From Bolinopsis microptera (Eukaryota; Ctenophora; Tentaculata; Lobata; Bolinopsidae): a stretch of 58,440 nucleotides of DNA. Position 1 is the stretch's first letter; the number at the start of each line of letters is the position of its first letter. The position numbers were made by a program, and so were the translations under genes. This document shows, in pieces, positions 54,501 to 56,922 of the stretch. The notes beneath the pieces were generated by a model. It had not been told where the DNA came from and did not search any database. It was given only the letters and a program-made list of their open reading frames with translations. The DNA lies in the NCBI RefSeq assembly GCF_026151205.1, contig NW_026971776.1, positions 64,001-122,440 of the forward strand, read 5' to 3'.

Positions 54501-55548
54501 TGCATTTTGATGTTTACTTTCACTTCTGCATCTTTTGTTTATATCTTATGATTGAATGAGACTTACTCACAAATTTCCCATCTCAGTATTGATCTATTTT
54601 TGTCATGTTTTTAATTTACTTCATAGAACAGTTATTTTAATAAACTTGCTTTCAGAATGAGACATGTAAAGATTACACAATCGATAGCTTAATGTGAATT
54701 TCGTGTTTTACTGTTTCACTGAATGTCTCTATGGTAACTAGTAGTATTACTAACCCATTAGGTATGGACTAATTACTAACCCATTAGGTATGGACACCTT
54801 ATGGAACCACTGGAACTAGTATTAGTGTAACTATGGTAACTAGTAGTATAACTAACCCATTAGGTATGGACTCCTCATGGAACCACTGGAACGTGTTCTC
54901 TCCGTTTGGGGCAACACATGTTAGGTTGAACGGTTTTCCAACCTCCACAGTCACGCTGTAACGTTTCAATCATATCATTACACTGTAATGAAATCAACCA
55001 GAAGTCGATCATAATTGTTTTAATTAAGCATAATGGGTTAATAATCATGAAGTATTCGATTGAACATATAAATATCGAACCTCACACTAAAATCAAATTA
55101 TCTCTGTATAACACAGGGGACTATTATAGTGCAAAGAAACTGCTGCTAACTGCTGCAGTTAGCAGCAGTTAGCAGCAGTTAGCAGCAGTTAGCAGCAGTT
55201 AGCAGCAGTTAGCAGCAGTTAGCAGCAGTTAGCAGCAGTTAGCAGCAGTTAGCAGCAGTTAGCAGCAGTTAGCAGCAGTTAGCAGCAGTTAGCAGCAGTT
55301 AGCAGCAGTTAGCAGCAGTTAGCAGCAGTTAGCAGCAGTTAGTACTTTAGTAGCAGTTAGCAGCAGTTAGCAGCAGTTAGCAGCAGTTAGCAGCAGTTAG
55401 CAGCAGTTAGCAGCAGTTAGCAGCAGTTAGCAGCAGTTTCTTAGCACTTTAGTCCCCCTGTGTGTAAAGGTGTACAGACCTGGCAGGCTGGGCGAGCAGA
55501 TGGAAGACATCAACACTTGCAGTCTGAACCACCAACACTGCTACAAGT
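18402..55548 (-). CDS. Ig-superfamily type I receptor, 8 Ig-like domains, alternative tails
   Basis: Twenty-three shared exons plus two alternative terminal modules, all phase-consistent. Order: probable signal peptide (55480-55548), Ig1 (54857-54955, 49649-49803), Ig2 (49369-49482, 48862-48962, 48409-48529), Ig3 (48157-48264, 33583-33768), Ig4 (32733-32839, 32396-32531), Ig5 (31933-32066, 31332-31437, 30873-30965), Ig6 (28983-29092, 28712-28808, 28421-28534), Ig7 (27037-27161, 26793-26858, 26589-26691), Ig8 (26037-26197, 25441-25570), TM (25103-25237), microexon (21252-21279). Tail A is 20125-20665; tail B is four exons to 18402. Lengths are about 1045 aa (A) or 990 aa (B) from the signal exon on. 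Introns at domain borders are phase 1, as in shuffled Ig genes, and most domains are also split internally. No start codon was found upstream of 55548. Adhesion or recognition at the cell surface is inferred from the architecture only. Confidence 0.9.
18664..18781 (-). CDS. Receptor tail B exon with ITIM-like motif
   Basis: It starts after TTTCTAAACCAG. It encodes EDKPDKSQYAEIIGEVKNKE and an acidic stretch to SSDEIII. SQYAEI fits the ITIM pattern (S/I/V/L)xYxx(I/V/L). Phase 0 at the start; ends in phase 1 at a non-optimal donor. Confidence 0.78.
18962..19075 (-). repeat. 11-bp tandem repeat (about 9 copies)
   Basis: Imperfect copies of CCAGGTATTTA (plus strand) lie just inside the tail B intron, starting about 15 bp past the donor at 19091. 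The unit reads TAAATACCTGG on the sense strand and contains GGTAAAT across unit borders. Confidence 0.85.
19091..19192 (-). CDS. Receptor tail B exon
   Basis: 34 codons, phase 0 at both ends (ACATGCAG before, GAACAG|gtataa after). It encodes ENPYASVFTLQKYNFKGNLK then LKNPFTLPRSEPEQ. NPYASV is a second tyrosine motif, which might bind SH2 or PTB domains (inference). Confidence 0.78.
19193..19480 (-). other. Tail B intron
   Basis: AT-rich, with a short run of GGGGCACACTTGG/GGGGCACACCTGG-like copies near 19378-19430. Nothing else seen. Confidence 0.5.
19481..19535 (-). CDS. Receptor tail B, first alternative exon
   Basis: It follows GATTTTGGTCAG with one base completing a codon, then TESQTANSFRNKDAAADK, ending in phase 0 (GATAAG|gtttgt). 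Its start phase is identical to that of the tail A exon, so either can follow the microexon. The short length makes it less certain than its neighbours. Confidence 0.65.
20081..20086 (-). promoter_or_regulatory. Candidate poly(A) signal for tail A
   Basis: TTTATT on the plus strand reads AATAAA on the transcript, about 40 nt past the tail A stop. It supports 20125-20665 being a true terminal exon. Confidence 0.55.
20125..20665 (-). CDS. Receptor tail A, terminal exon (cytoplasmic domain)
   Basis: The acceptor TCCTTGTTGTTTCAG precedes it and it ends TGA. It encodes about 180 residues, hydrophilic and rich in Lys, Ser and Pro, with no Tyr signalling motif. Notable stretches: FGRWSMVDITRMSKREK, DSPSPVRKS and EEKRRRNSAEDIP (the last fits a basophilic kinase site). 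One base at the start completes a Glu codon begun by the microexon. No known domain. Confidence 0.85.
20780..20905. repeat. 12-bp repeats and a TAACTATAGTTA hairpin
   Basis: About six copies of AGGAATTAAACA are followed by ATAACTATAGTTACAC and its complement around a 6-nt loop (about 20860-20900). This is one of several isolated copies of the GTAACTATRGTTAC-type palindrome in the window. Confidence 0.75.
21252..21279 (-). CDS. Receptor 28-bp microexon
   Basis: ACTATTTCAG|AT...GA|gtaagt. It encodes DQSADSTVI plus two bases of a Glu codon. It starts with two bases, matching the TM exon (phase 1), and ends in phase 2, matching both alternative tails. Strong flanking splice sites and phase agreement support so small an exon. 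Confidence 0.75.
21440..24830 (-). mobile_element. RTE-like non-LTR retrotransposon, apparently intact
   Basis: A GC-richer block on the same strand as its host gene, in the intron between the TM exon and the microexon. It has about 340 bp of 5' leader (24486-24830), one long ORF, and an A-run (21440-21449) starting right at the stop codon. The 5' boundary near 24830 is judged from composition and from the GAGGGGAGGGCCTAG start; no target duplication was found. Confidence 0.85.
21450..24485 (-). CDS. RTE-like ORF: AP endonuclease plus reverse transcriptase
   Basis: 1011 codons without interruption. Apurinic-type endonuclease signatures: ISLQEHR (E90), SGDFNAK (200-205), HQIDFI (259-264) and SDHR (288-291). 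RT signatures: PGNYRGISLAPVAAK (585-599), FVDFSKAFD (655-663), LQGDTLAPFLF (715-725), FADD (763-766) and the thumb region near FKYLGSY. The C-terminal region (YGSETWTL, then RRARFAGHC and a final DRTIWRRRVEEI) is typical of RTE/BovB-like proteins, hence the clade call. A K-run near 368-374 separates the domains. Retrotransposition by target-primed reverse transcription is the family's known activity. Confidence 0.92.
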   Translation of the reverse strand: MMTQINSTRVQAPTNNPVVACSLYDGSTLKPPGGVGPDSRGSAATTHLVRRKVPFQVSTFNTRTLNPLSRKQELAHSAFLHHNDIISLQEHRQHHSESLRIENILSYQLITSSATKNSVNASVGGVGFLLSPRIQKSLLSVEKVSSRIIVIHVNGNPRLSVVSCYAPTNCSDMDDKSSFYSSLSRTIAKVPPHNMLAVSGDFNAKLSRGTGFSCHDTTNDNGERLLDLMDEHQLFAANSRFQKPISKLWTYEDPKRSKHQIDFILWRKKWTNSVKNCQAFNTMQTVGSDHRIVTCFVQASYRANRTPAKDPLRSVDWTPLVHDPCLKHQYAVEVKNRYSALLQEAELQSDYDLMVDSVKTTALRILPKKKKKKKGNPYNDPNIAHHRNILKTASLGHRTSPSFSSKEKLEDAKKQLDEAYNTATAQYVQQQTACLEQTNPEHRHRSSWRIIRELTSPNTVPYSKVPGGTTEQRLNVWFEHFKSLLGTEQPPPDLSLPFYNQRVSDTLPISCLPFSMSELDSVLKSIKSSKSPGLDSIPPSVWKLPQLRDDLLSFCNRALIDGVIPEAWTTASIIPIPKKGDLTNPGNYRGISLAPVAAKVFNKLILNRIYPYLDPLLRPNQNGFRRGRSTLPQILALRRILEECKIGNRSAAIVFVDFSKAFDSINRDALFHILSLYGVPAPITDAIRLLYDSSHSRVKTIDGLTDFFRTLIGVLQGDTLAPFLFIIVLDYVLRNCMTLDHGLTIIPRQSRRVPAVRVTDLDFADDLALTADTIEQVQQLLSDLETAAAHVGLAMNASKTEYMTINIPDAAPVNSISGYQIKQVDDFKYLGSYIAESRKDFNTRKGMAWSACIKLQKVWTSGISDQLKVKFFRACIEPVLLYGSETWTLNKQFEKRLDGCYTRLLMKARNLSWKKHPTLKQIYGDLPSISTIVAQRRARFAGHCMRASDQVISTILPWRLPQFRRGRRPLSFLDTVARDTGLRVEDLRTVMCDRTIWRRRVEEISIEHRPK
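24486..25102 (-). other. RTE-like 5' leader and adjoining receptor intron
   Basis: 24486-24830 is the leader of the retroelement. 24831-25102 is ordinary AT-rich intron; nothing else is seen. Confidence 0.6.
25103..25237 (-). CDS. Receptor exon: transmembrane helix
   Basis: CACTGTTCAG before, AAACACG|gtgaga after. It encodes AVKGKKDSEQ, then a helix of about 24 hydrophobic residues starting IIAASVIGGIILLMCIFF, then the stop-transfer CKHRRATKH. This fixes a type I topology with the Ig domains outside. Confidence 0.9.
25441..25570 (-). CDS. Receptor exon: Ig8 second half
   Basis: Phase 0 start, phase 1 end (GCTG|gttagt). It carries EASMKIFCKATNVNG, the F-strand Cys of an Ig domain, and the G strand TTTSNTVLRVLMA. 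Confidence 0.88.
25725..25935. repeat. 12-bp tandem array (about 17 copies)
   Basis: Near-perfect TTCAACTATCAG units in the Ig8 intron; one unit has CATTTC for CAGTTC. It is not obviously derived from either adjacent splice junction, unlike most arrays here. Confidence 0.93.
26037..26197 (-). CDS. Receptor exon: Ig8 first half
   Basis: ATCTCTCCCAG before, GTGAAG|gtacaa after. It encodes EGFAPSSPLMTVPDGQVGVP, then MDMMCVSEGYPPPTIEWIIY with the B-strand Cys and C-strand Trp of an I-set-like fold. Confidence 0.9.
26589..26691 (-). CDS. Receptor exon: Ig7 third part
   Basis: GGATTTTAG before, TATGTTG|gtaggt after. It encodes GKVVAVFKDVTATTEGLYKC (F-strand YKC) then ISEGVESAEVNVYV. The phase 1 end marks the Ig7/Ig8 border. 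Confidence 0.88.
26793..26858 (-). CDS. Receptor exon: Ig7 middle part
   Basis: A 66-bp exon, phase 0 at both ends. It encodes DGKSIVPDSTVFSVKNGLGV plus YQ, fitting directly between WYQ and GKVVAVF. The acceptor CGTTATAAG is weak but phase and protein continuity are good. Confidence 0.8.
27037..27161 (-). CDS. Receptor exon: Ig7 first part
   Basis: ACCACATTTTCAG before, TATCAG|gtatgt after. It encodes STFVQVSGDFFPLNN, ADLILTCTHYERPLS and DVTWYQ, supplying the Ig Cys and Trp. The acceptor flank is repeated with the tRNA array upstream. Confidence 0.88.
27185..27266 (+). tRNA. tRNA-Ser(GCT), copy 1
   Basis: 82 nt. Acceptor stem GACGAGG/CCTCGTC with discriminator G; D arm with GAGTGGTTAAGGC; anticodon loop CTGCTAA (GCT at 27218-27220); long variable arm TGGGCAATGCCC typical of Ser; T loop TTCGAAT. 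A TTTT follows, a plausible Pol III terminator. Reads AGC/AGU codons. Antisense to the receptor gene. Confidence 0.93.
27342..27428 (+). pseudogene. tRNA-Ser(GCT), copy 2, disrupted T arm
   Basis: As copy 1 but with five extra bases in the T arm (TTCGAATTTAATCCC). The enlarged T loop probably makes it non-functional. Confidence 0.8.
27504..27585 (+). tRNA. tRNA-Ser(GCT), copy 3
   Basis: Identical to copy 1 by eye, with all stems paired and a TTTT downstream. Confidence 0.92.
27661..27742 (+). tRNA. tRNA-Ser(GCT), copy 4
   Basis: One C-to-T change in the 3' side of the anticodon stem (AATCTAT) leaves a G-U pair, so folding is still expected. Confidence 0.88.
27818..27898 (+). pseudogene. tRNA-Ser(GCT), copy 5, altered D and T loops
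   Basis: The D loop has GAGTAGTTA in place of GAGTGGTTA, losing one of the invariant GG pair, and one base is missing in the T loop (TTCGAACCC). Likely impaired. Confidence 0.7.
27974..28055 (+). tRNA. tRNA-Ser(GCT), copy 6
   Basis: The gene sequence matches copy 1, but the downstream spacer diverges (TTTTGTAGGTTGAGTGGGGG), so this is the edge of the array and perhaps the ancestral unit. Confidence 0.92.
28061..28420 (-). other. Rest of the Ig6/Ig7 intron
   Basis: AT-rich DNA with a small cluster of CACGTG-containing repeats (GTGCACGTGTTGTG, ATGACGCGAGT) at 28322-28390. No exon. Confidence 0.55.
28421..28534 (-). CDS. Receptor exon: Ig6 third part
   Basis: CGTTTTATTTCAG before, CTGTCT|gtaagt after. 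It encodes KVSSVNYNHEGELSCTGYNV then AGNLTTFSDSESLTTTV. ELSCTGYN is the F strand. Confidence 0.88.
28712..28808 (-). CDS. Receptor exon: Ig6 middle part
   Basis: GATATCTTCAG before, CTTCG|gtaggt after. It encodes FGSTLVYVFSNNDNEQSQGD then GKCVGDYVKTCF, phase 0 to phase 1. It has two extra Cys and a long C-D region. Confidence 0.85.
28983..29092 (-). CDS. Receptor exon: Ig6 first part
   Basis: The acceptor is the exon-proximal copy in the 45-bp array (TAGTGTCCCCAG|TG). It encodes DVYSLTTTTGELQYGSEATF, then TCSVRGGRAPYKVEMK, ending AAG|gttagt. The start of this exon is the part repeated in the array. Confidence 0.85.
29093..30640 (-). repeat. 45-bp array of a splice acceptor plus exon start (about 34 copies)
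   Basis: Each 45-bp unit, read on the gene strand, contains CTCCTTCTTTAGTGTCCCCAG, a good acceptor with pyrimidine tract, followed by TGGATGTGTACTCCTTAACC, the start of the Ig6 exon. Units are 90% or more alike with recurring C/T and G/A variants. Because 45 is a multiple of 3 the minus-strand frame is open throughout (unit PSLVSPVDVYSLTTT), so any upstream acceptor would extend the exon in frame with a Ser/Thr/Pro-rich stalk. Whether this happens is unknown. Confidence 0.94.
30873..30965 (-). CDS. Receptor exon: Ig5 third part
   Basis: The acceptor is CACCACACCAG|GG, chosen over CTCGCAG further upstream because the latter would bring in an in-frame TAA. It encodes TYTCKVHHKYRLSDGSAVEK then ADEKSAPVAI; (G)TYTCKV is the F strand. 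Ends CTATAG|gtttga, phase 1. Confidence 0.82.
   Translation of the reverse strand, partial: GHTRVKFTTSTGYQMGQLLRKLTRSLLLLL
31332..31437 (-). CDS. Receptor exon: Ig5 middle part
   Basis: AAACCTCCCAG before, TCGTCGG|gtaagg after. It encodes NMVACAVDKADKTNCIERSG, NSYSVEIDHSDLESS, leading into GTYTC. Extra Cys pair. Confidence 0.87.
31590..31915. repeat. About 23-bp degenerate repeat (about 14 copies)
   Basis: Copies of AAAAACGTGCCCCAACTACTAGC with frequent substitutions (CTTGCTCCC, CGTGTCCCC) in the Ig5 intron. It is more diverged than the other arrays and its relation to the nearby donor is unclear. Confidence 0.85.
31933..32066 (-). CDS. Receptor exon: Ig5 first part
   Basis: ATACATTTCAG before, GACACA|gtgagt after. 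It encodes KLSVSVTAPSELNTTTKGSV then SCTVGGYPAPEVTIFKTDLN. The Cys is present; the C-strand Trp position is Phe or absent. Confidence 0.88.
32041..32285 (-). repeat. About 64-bp repeat (x4) of acceptor plus exon start
   Basis: The segment ATACATTTCAG|AAAAGTTGTCAGTG..., the Ig5 acceptor and first 20 or so exon bases, is followed upstream by three further copies (near 32105-32160, 32168-32225 and 32230-32280), each about 60-64 bp and 90% or more alike. Two of the copies keep the exact TTTCAG. Confidence 0.88.
32396..32531 (-). CDS. Receptor exon: Ig4 second half
   Basis: TTGGTTACAG before, GTTACTG|gtgcgt after. It encodes GNWIKNGVSVSFPIDQPNPA, HSGIYQCYVKNSDSW and MKSTQVLVT: Trp, F-strand YQC and G strand. 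Confidence 0.9.
32733..32839 (-). CDS. Receptor exon: Ig4 first half
   Basis: TGTCCCTCTCAG before, GGAGAG|gtttgt after. It encodes TKIKFTAVPADYYLHEDGVT then QGAISLTCTTNLGE. ISLTC is the B strand. Confidence 0.88.
32990..33602 (-). repeat. 29-bp array of an exon end plus splice donor (about 21 copies)
   Basis: On the gene strand each unit is CTGCTAGTGTTACACCAG followed by gtaaaccgtta: 18 nt from the end of the Ig3 exon and 11 nt of intron. Units are nearly identical (CACC/CACA-type variants, one 3-bp insertion). The copy at 33583 is the exon-proximal donor. Confidence 0.94.
33583..33768 (-). CDS. Receptor exon: Ig3 second half
   Basis: ATGTTTGCAG before, ACACCAG|gtaaac after. It encodes EVPTYTWFTFSEGGGSVQIT, TGLSDFGRTLAVTTTSSQSY, SCRSCLGDSCQSSAVTASVT: Trp and F-strand Cys plus two extra Cys. 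The last 18 nt are the exonic part of the 29-bp array. Confidence 0.9.
33769..34416 (-). other. Non-repeat 3' part of the giant receptor intron
   Basis: About 650 bp of AT-rich DNA between the 50-bp array and the Ig3 acceptor, with a T-rich run near 33780. No exon or element recognised. Confidence 0.6.
34417..48187 (-). repeat. 50-bp minisatellite of an exon end plus splice donor (about 275 copies)
   Basis: On the gene strand each unit is 30 nt identical to the end of the Ig3 first-half exon (TGTGTTGTGGTACTGTCGGG then TATCTTAACG) followed by gtaagtgtacagtggggcac from the intron. The true junction is at 48157; every other copy lies downstream in the intron. Units are 50 bp, with 49-bp (GCCC for GCCCC) and rarer 54-bp variants (GCCCGGCC, only between about 34.6 and 35.1 kb). 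Variants cluster in higher-order blocks. Reported ORFs of 63-146 aa inside it are by-products. Confidence 0.97.
48157..48264 (-). CDS. Receptor exon: Ig3 first half
   Basis: GAGTATTTCTTCAG before, CTTAACG|gtaagt after. It encodes FGDVNYSSTTLLINGGSVTA then GETVTLCCGTVGYLN (B-strand Cys). Its last 30 nt seed the 50-bp array. Confidence 0.9.
48409..48529 (-). CDS. Receptor exon: Ig2 third part
   Basis: CACTCTACAAG before, TCTAAAG|gtaaca after. It encodes VLFNIKKEMAGQYRCEAEVT then SDHISVKKQTVMTYNLTVSK. AGQYRCEAE is a classic F strand. Confidence 0.9.
48530..48861 (-). other. Ig2 intron with short duplications
   Basis: Two diverged copies of ATTAGATATTGCT...ACTTAATGGGTCAT (48545-48600, 48620-48665) and three of GCATAATATCTA (48683-48755). 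No coding signal in frame. Confidence 0.6.
48862..48962 (-). CDS. Receptor exon: Ig2 middle part
   Basis: CTATTTTTCAG before, TCACTG|gtttgt after. It encodes NILVEKINAFVVHANTLLKV then ESLPSISITDNSL, which joins in frame to VLFNIKKEMAG. The donor was chosen because it alone gives phase 0 and a continuous E-F strand. Confidence 0.8.
48975..49078. repeat. Dispersed repeat, copy 1 (about 100 bp)
   Basis: AATGCTTTTCATACAAAGTT...ATCCTGGGTTTGGACAGGAT and ...AAAATATTTCCATC recur in the same orientation at 57518-57615 at about 90% identity. Element family unknown. Confidence 0.8.
49275..49450 (-). repeat. 87-bp duplication of an exon end plus donor
   Basis: The end of the Ig2 first exon (AAAGTACATTGGTACAAAG|gtaggtctata, junction at 49369) is repeated 87 bp downstream with a second intact donor at 49282. 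At least 50 exonic bases and the start of the intron are included. Confidence 0.87.
49369..49482 (-). CDS. Receptor exon: Ig2 first part
   Basis: CAACGATAACAG before, TACAAAG|gtaggt after. It encodes QVKAVSVSTAAGAVRTTLPC then NIPSSVSSPAAKVHWYK, with B-strand Cys and C-strand Trp. Confidence 0.9.
49649..49803 (-). CDS. Receptor exon: Ig1 second half
   Basis: CTCTAACACAG before, CTTCACT|gttagt after. It encodes VMATPYTGAGNGLSAVLSIP, AAEQADGGFYQCRVTSGDNI and IYSDVATVSLH; GGFYQCRV is the F strand. Phase 2 start fits the Ig1 first-half exon. Confidence 0.9.
49804..51268 (-). repeat. 11-bp array abutting a splice acceptor (about 133 copies)
   Basis: Units of GACGTGTTAGA (plus) read TCTAACACGTC on the gene strand. 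The array runs straight into the Ig1 acceptor CTCTAACACAG, which differs from the unit only at its last bases. Every unit carries CTAAC, a branch-point consensus. Variants: AAGTGTTAGAG, AAGCGTTAGAG, GTGTCAGAG; blocks of variants repeat (for example 50170-50310 against 50350-50490). Confidence 0.95.
51269..51490 (-). other. Receptor intron, no feature
   Basis: Ordinary AT-rich sequence between two arrays. Confidence 0.5.
51491..51995 (-). repeat. About 59-bp array carrying a donor-like segment (9 copies)
   Basis: Units contain ACTAACCCATTAGAGCATTAG (plus). On the gene strand this reads TAATGG|gttagt, the same as the Ig1 first-half exon donor at 54857, here followed by ttatactaag. The Penelope-like element and Helitron separate the array from the exon. 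Three further donor copies lie next to the exon at about 54745-54865. 51996-52089 holds three ACGAGTGGGT repeats and an AT run. Confidence 0.85.
52090..52403 (-). mobile_element. Non-autonomous Helitron, copy 2
   Basis: Reverse complement of the family seen at 10915-11218, 314 bp. Starts (minus) A|TCTCTACTATAATTC and ends CCACGGGCTTTCTAG|T, inside an AT-rich run. Identity with copy 1 is roughly 75%, so the insertions are not recent or come from different subfamilies. Confidence 0.82.
52448..54690 (+). mobile_element. Penelope-like element, 5'-truncated
   Basis: The open frame enters from an AT microsatellite at about 52448 (RLFDRRTGFFVLDKSDYI) without its own start, so the 5' end is lost. 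The RT/endonuclease ORF follows, then a 3' UTR with AATAAA near 54640. It lies antisense to the receptor gene in the Ig1 intron. Confidence 0.85.
52481..54478 (+). CDS. Penelope-like RT with Cys motif and GIY-YIG-like endonuclease
   Basis: 665 codons from the first possible start, uninterrupted. RT: MNLKAHKP (76-83), FDIVNMFPSI (149-158), GTAMGPNNA (209-217), catalytic YRDD (247-250) and TEFLDLFIY (288-296). A Cys cluster CYHCNSRCKAC (493-503) precedes a GIY-YIG-like segment: GVCYLV (534-539), ASVGST (547-552), then R559 and H563, with a late Glu (ERESFW). The second motif has Ser where YIG/YVG has Tyr. Penelope elements use RT plus this endonuclease for target-primed insertion; whether this copy can cut DNA is doubtful. 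Confidence 0.9.
   Translation: MLDKSDYINRVEAALKDQSTFKQVSDQQQQIHTTIITIKEWVLKYSADADCPGMTPNFMEWVTPSEEENEPGVNYMNLKAHKPEKNYPGRLISIGCNSYIKNLSIFTAEELKKVTLPHCLMDSNDLLMKMKELNESGRLTGKTIYHVTFDIVNMFPSISKEIGLPACRTLLDQRSTKLFSTDCVMEALEITLDNNITVFNGNMYVQTSGTAMGPNNACQYADSALSPLDSKIVESQEITTPEFYGRYRDDIYITWTESLEKLDQFLLWLNQYHPNLKFTMSTPSTEGTEFLDLFIYSKNCKLETRTYCKPSDAHSYLLPQSCHPTHIAENIPYGVAHRVFKNCSEEEDYLKCKIEFSEYLEDRNYNKDLIHKSFEKVELLKRDDLISKNLTSSNSKKSERCFPLVCDFDPNLPPIGKIVNKNKFILGLDPLLKSVIQPSKVFVSYRGNKTIKETLVPSKLSEDRKYHEDSNVIALNSNTENVALPTSIEEGGCYHCNSRCKACRMYICESKTAQSYHSGYTVNIIGQLDCNTVGVCYLVRDKVCRRASVGSTVNNFKTRWQNHKSHIRKAVRSCEISCHFNDNQFHNLTKEPLKTFDNELSDQIEVIIFEKLDFIKCLTLEDRSRVAKERESFWQNQLMTLSDFGGLNKRSALNEIKNLPLYDML
54740..54865 (-). 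repeat. Duplicated exon end plus donor (3 copies)
   Basis: AGTCCATACCTAATGG|gttagt, the end of the Ig1 exon at 54857, is followed by two more copies within 110 bp, one extended back to CAGTGGTTCCAT. Each ends in an intact gttagt. Confidence 0.85.
54857..54955 (-). CDS. Receptor exon: Ig1 first half
   Basis: GAAACGTTACAG before, CTAATGG|gttagt after. It encodes VTVEVGKPFNLTCVAPNGEN then TFQWFHEESIPN, with B-strand Cys and C-strand Trp. Phase 2 at both ends. Confidence 0.88.
55114..55460. mobile_element. MITE with internal 9-bp minisatellite
   Basis: Inverted ends CAGGGG(G)ACTA...AGTGC(T)AAGAAACTGCTGCTAACTGC flank about 30 copies of CAGCAGTTA, interrupted once by AGTACTTTAGTAG. Flanks (TGTATAAC, TGTGTAAA) are a possible degenerate 8-bp duplication, so a hAT-like origin is likely. 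The array derives from the subterminal CTGCTGCTAACTGCTG of the element, not from a host splice site. Confidence 0.78.
55480..55548 (-). CDS. Receptor exon: probable signal peptide
   Basis: TGCCTCTCTCAG before, GCCAG|gtctgt after. It encodes LVAVLVVQTASVDVFHLLAQ plus PA, hydrophobic and then leading into VTVEVGKPFNLTC, as expected of a signal peptide before Ig1. Phase fits the next exon. No ATG in frame, so the start codon must be in an upstream exon I could not identify. Confidence 0.65.
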
Positions 55549-56849
55549 CTGAGAGAGGCAACTGGTTATACTTACATGTAACCATGGTAACCAGAGTAAC
55601 TTGTTTTTATAGCTTTAAAGTAGCTGATTTATTGCCTCCTTATGAAATATTTGCATCATTTGCTCGCAGCATTGCAAATAAATCACAACATGGCGAATAC
55701 TTTAAAGAATGGCGCATGTTTTGTTAGCGCGGCGATTATTTTCGGAACATGGCAATGTTGCGATCCGGAAGGTTTGTTGTTGCTCTTCTTTCAGTTTCTT
55801 CGATAGACACTGAATTAAAAGGCAAAACAATCGAAACTTAGATAATCGATTTATCTCATTCTTAGTTCTTCATTCCTCAATTTACTGGAAAAAGACTGTG
55901 TCTTATTTTAGTTTACTGTTCTGAGATTTTTTGAGTTTTTTACTCACGCAAACTGTAGCTTCATTTTCTATACTATTCAAGCACGAGACTTCATTTGTGG
56001 GTAGCCTTTGGAAAGCTAAGATAGTTTCAAAAGTTTATTTTAACTACAAGTATAAATAGTTCCTGAACGAATGGGGAACGTAAGACAACAAAATCCGTAC
56101 CAAAACACAAATACCTAATGTCTAAAAATAATCAGAATTTAAAGATAGCGGCATAAATAGCACCTTAACAAGCGATATATAATCACGAAAATAGAACAGC
56201 AAATAGAACAGTAAATCACAGTACATTTAGAGACAGCTAAACTAAACCAGGAAATGGGACTGAGGTCAGTCTCTGTATTTCACTGTAACATAAACTCCTC
56301 TACACTGTAACATAAACTCCTATACACTCTGGAGCTAGCAAGTGCGCAGCTTGAGAGAAGGAATAGAGAGAGAGAGAGAGAGAGAGAAATAGATGGAGGC
56401 CGATGGTCTAGCTTATTAAACGATGGAAAGGATATCGTTCGGTCAAAATAAGGAAAATTTGTTTAATTTACGTGCTTGTCTCACGAAGGTAAATATGCGT
56501 AGCTCAAGCGACTGAGTGTATTACTAATGAGAACGCTATAGTTCTCTCAAATTGGGTTCAGTTGTCCGGTAGCCTATATAGTATCTTAACTGTTACGTTT
56601 CCAGGGCGAAGTATGACAGAGAACAGGAAATTAAAAGTCAAAAGAAAATCCAGACTTTCTCGCGTATATATGGGCCAAAATGCAAAGAAACTTCTGCTCC
56701 TCGCGTACAGGAAGATCATTGTTGGCTTTTGAAGGTTGCGTACTTTTAAAAAAATAAAAAGACAGTTTCCTAACTGACACTTTTGTAAGAGCAACAAAAA
56801 TGCTAAAAATGTTTGCTTCGGCAAACTGTACAAACACCCTGGACTCTGT

Positions 56850-56922
56850 TACTATGGTGTAGTAACCATGGTAACCAGAGTAACCATGGTAACCAGAGTA
56901 ACCATGGTAACCAGAGTAACCT
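56850..56922. repeat. Short GTAACCATGGTAACCAGA array
   Basis: About four copies of an 18-bp unit AGTAACCATGGTAACCAG, palindromic at its core (GTAACCATGGTAAC is near-palindromic). One more copy sits at 55580-55604. Confidence 0.85.

Noticed and set aside
55470-55727. Plus-strand Cys-containing ORF (MEDINTCSLNHQHCYKSE)
   Set aside because: The opposite strand gives a hydrophobic leader with matching splice phase for the receptor; the plus ORF has no supporting neighbours.
56558-56837. Minus-strand ORFs of 68-91 aa
   Set aside because: No splice context, start context or recognisable domain; length is expected by chance.
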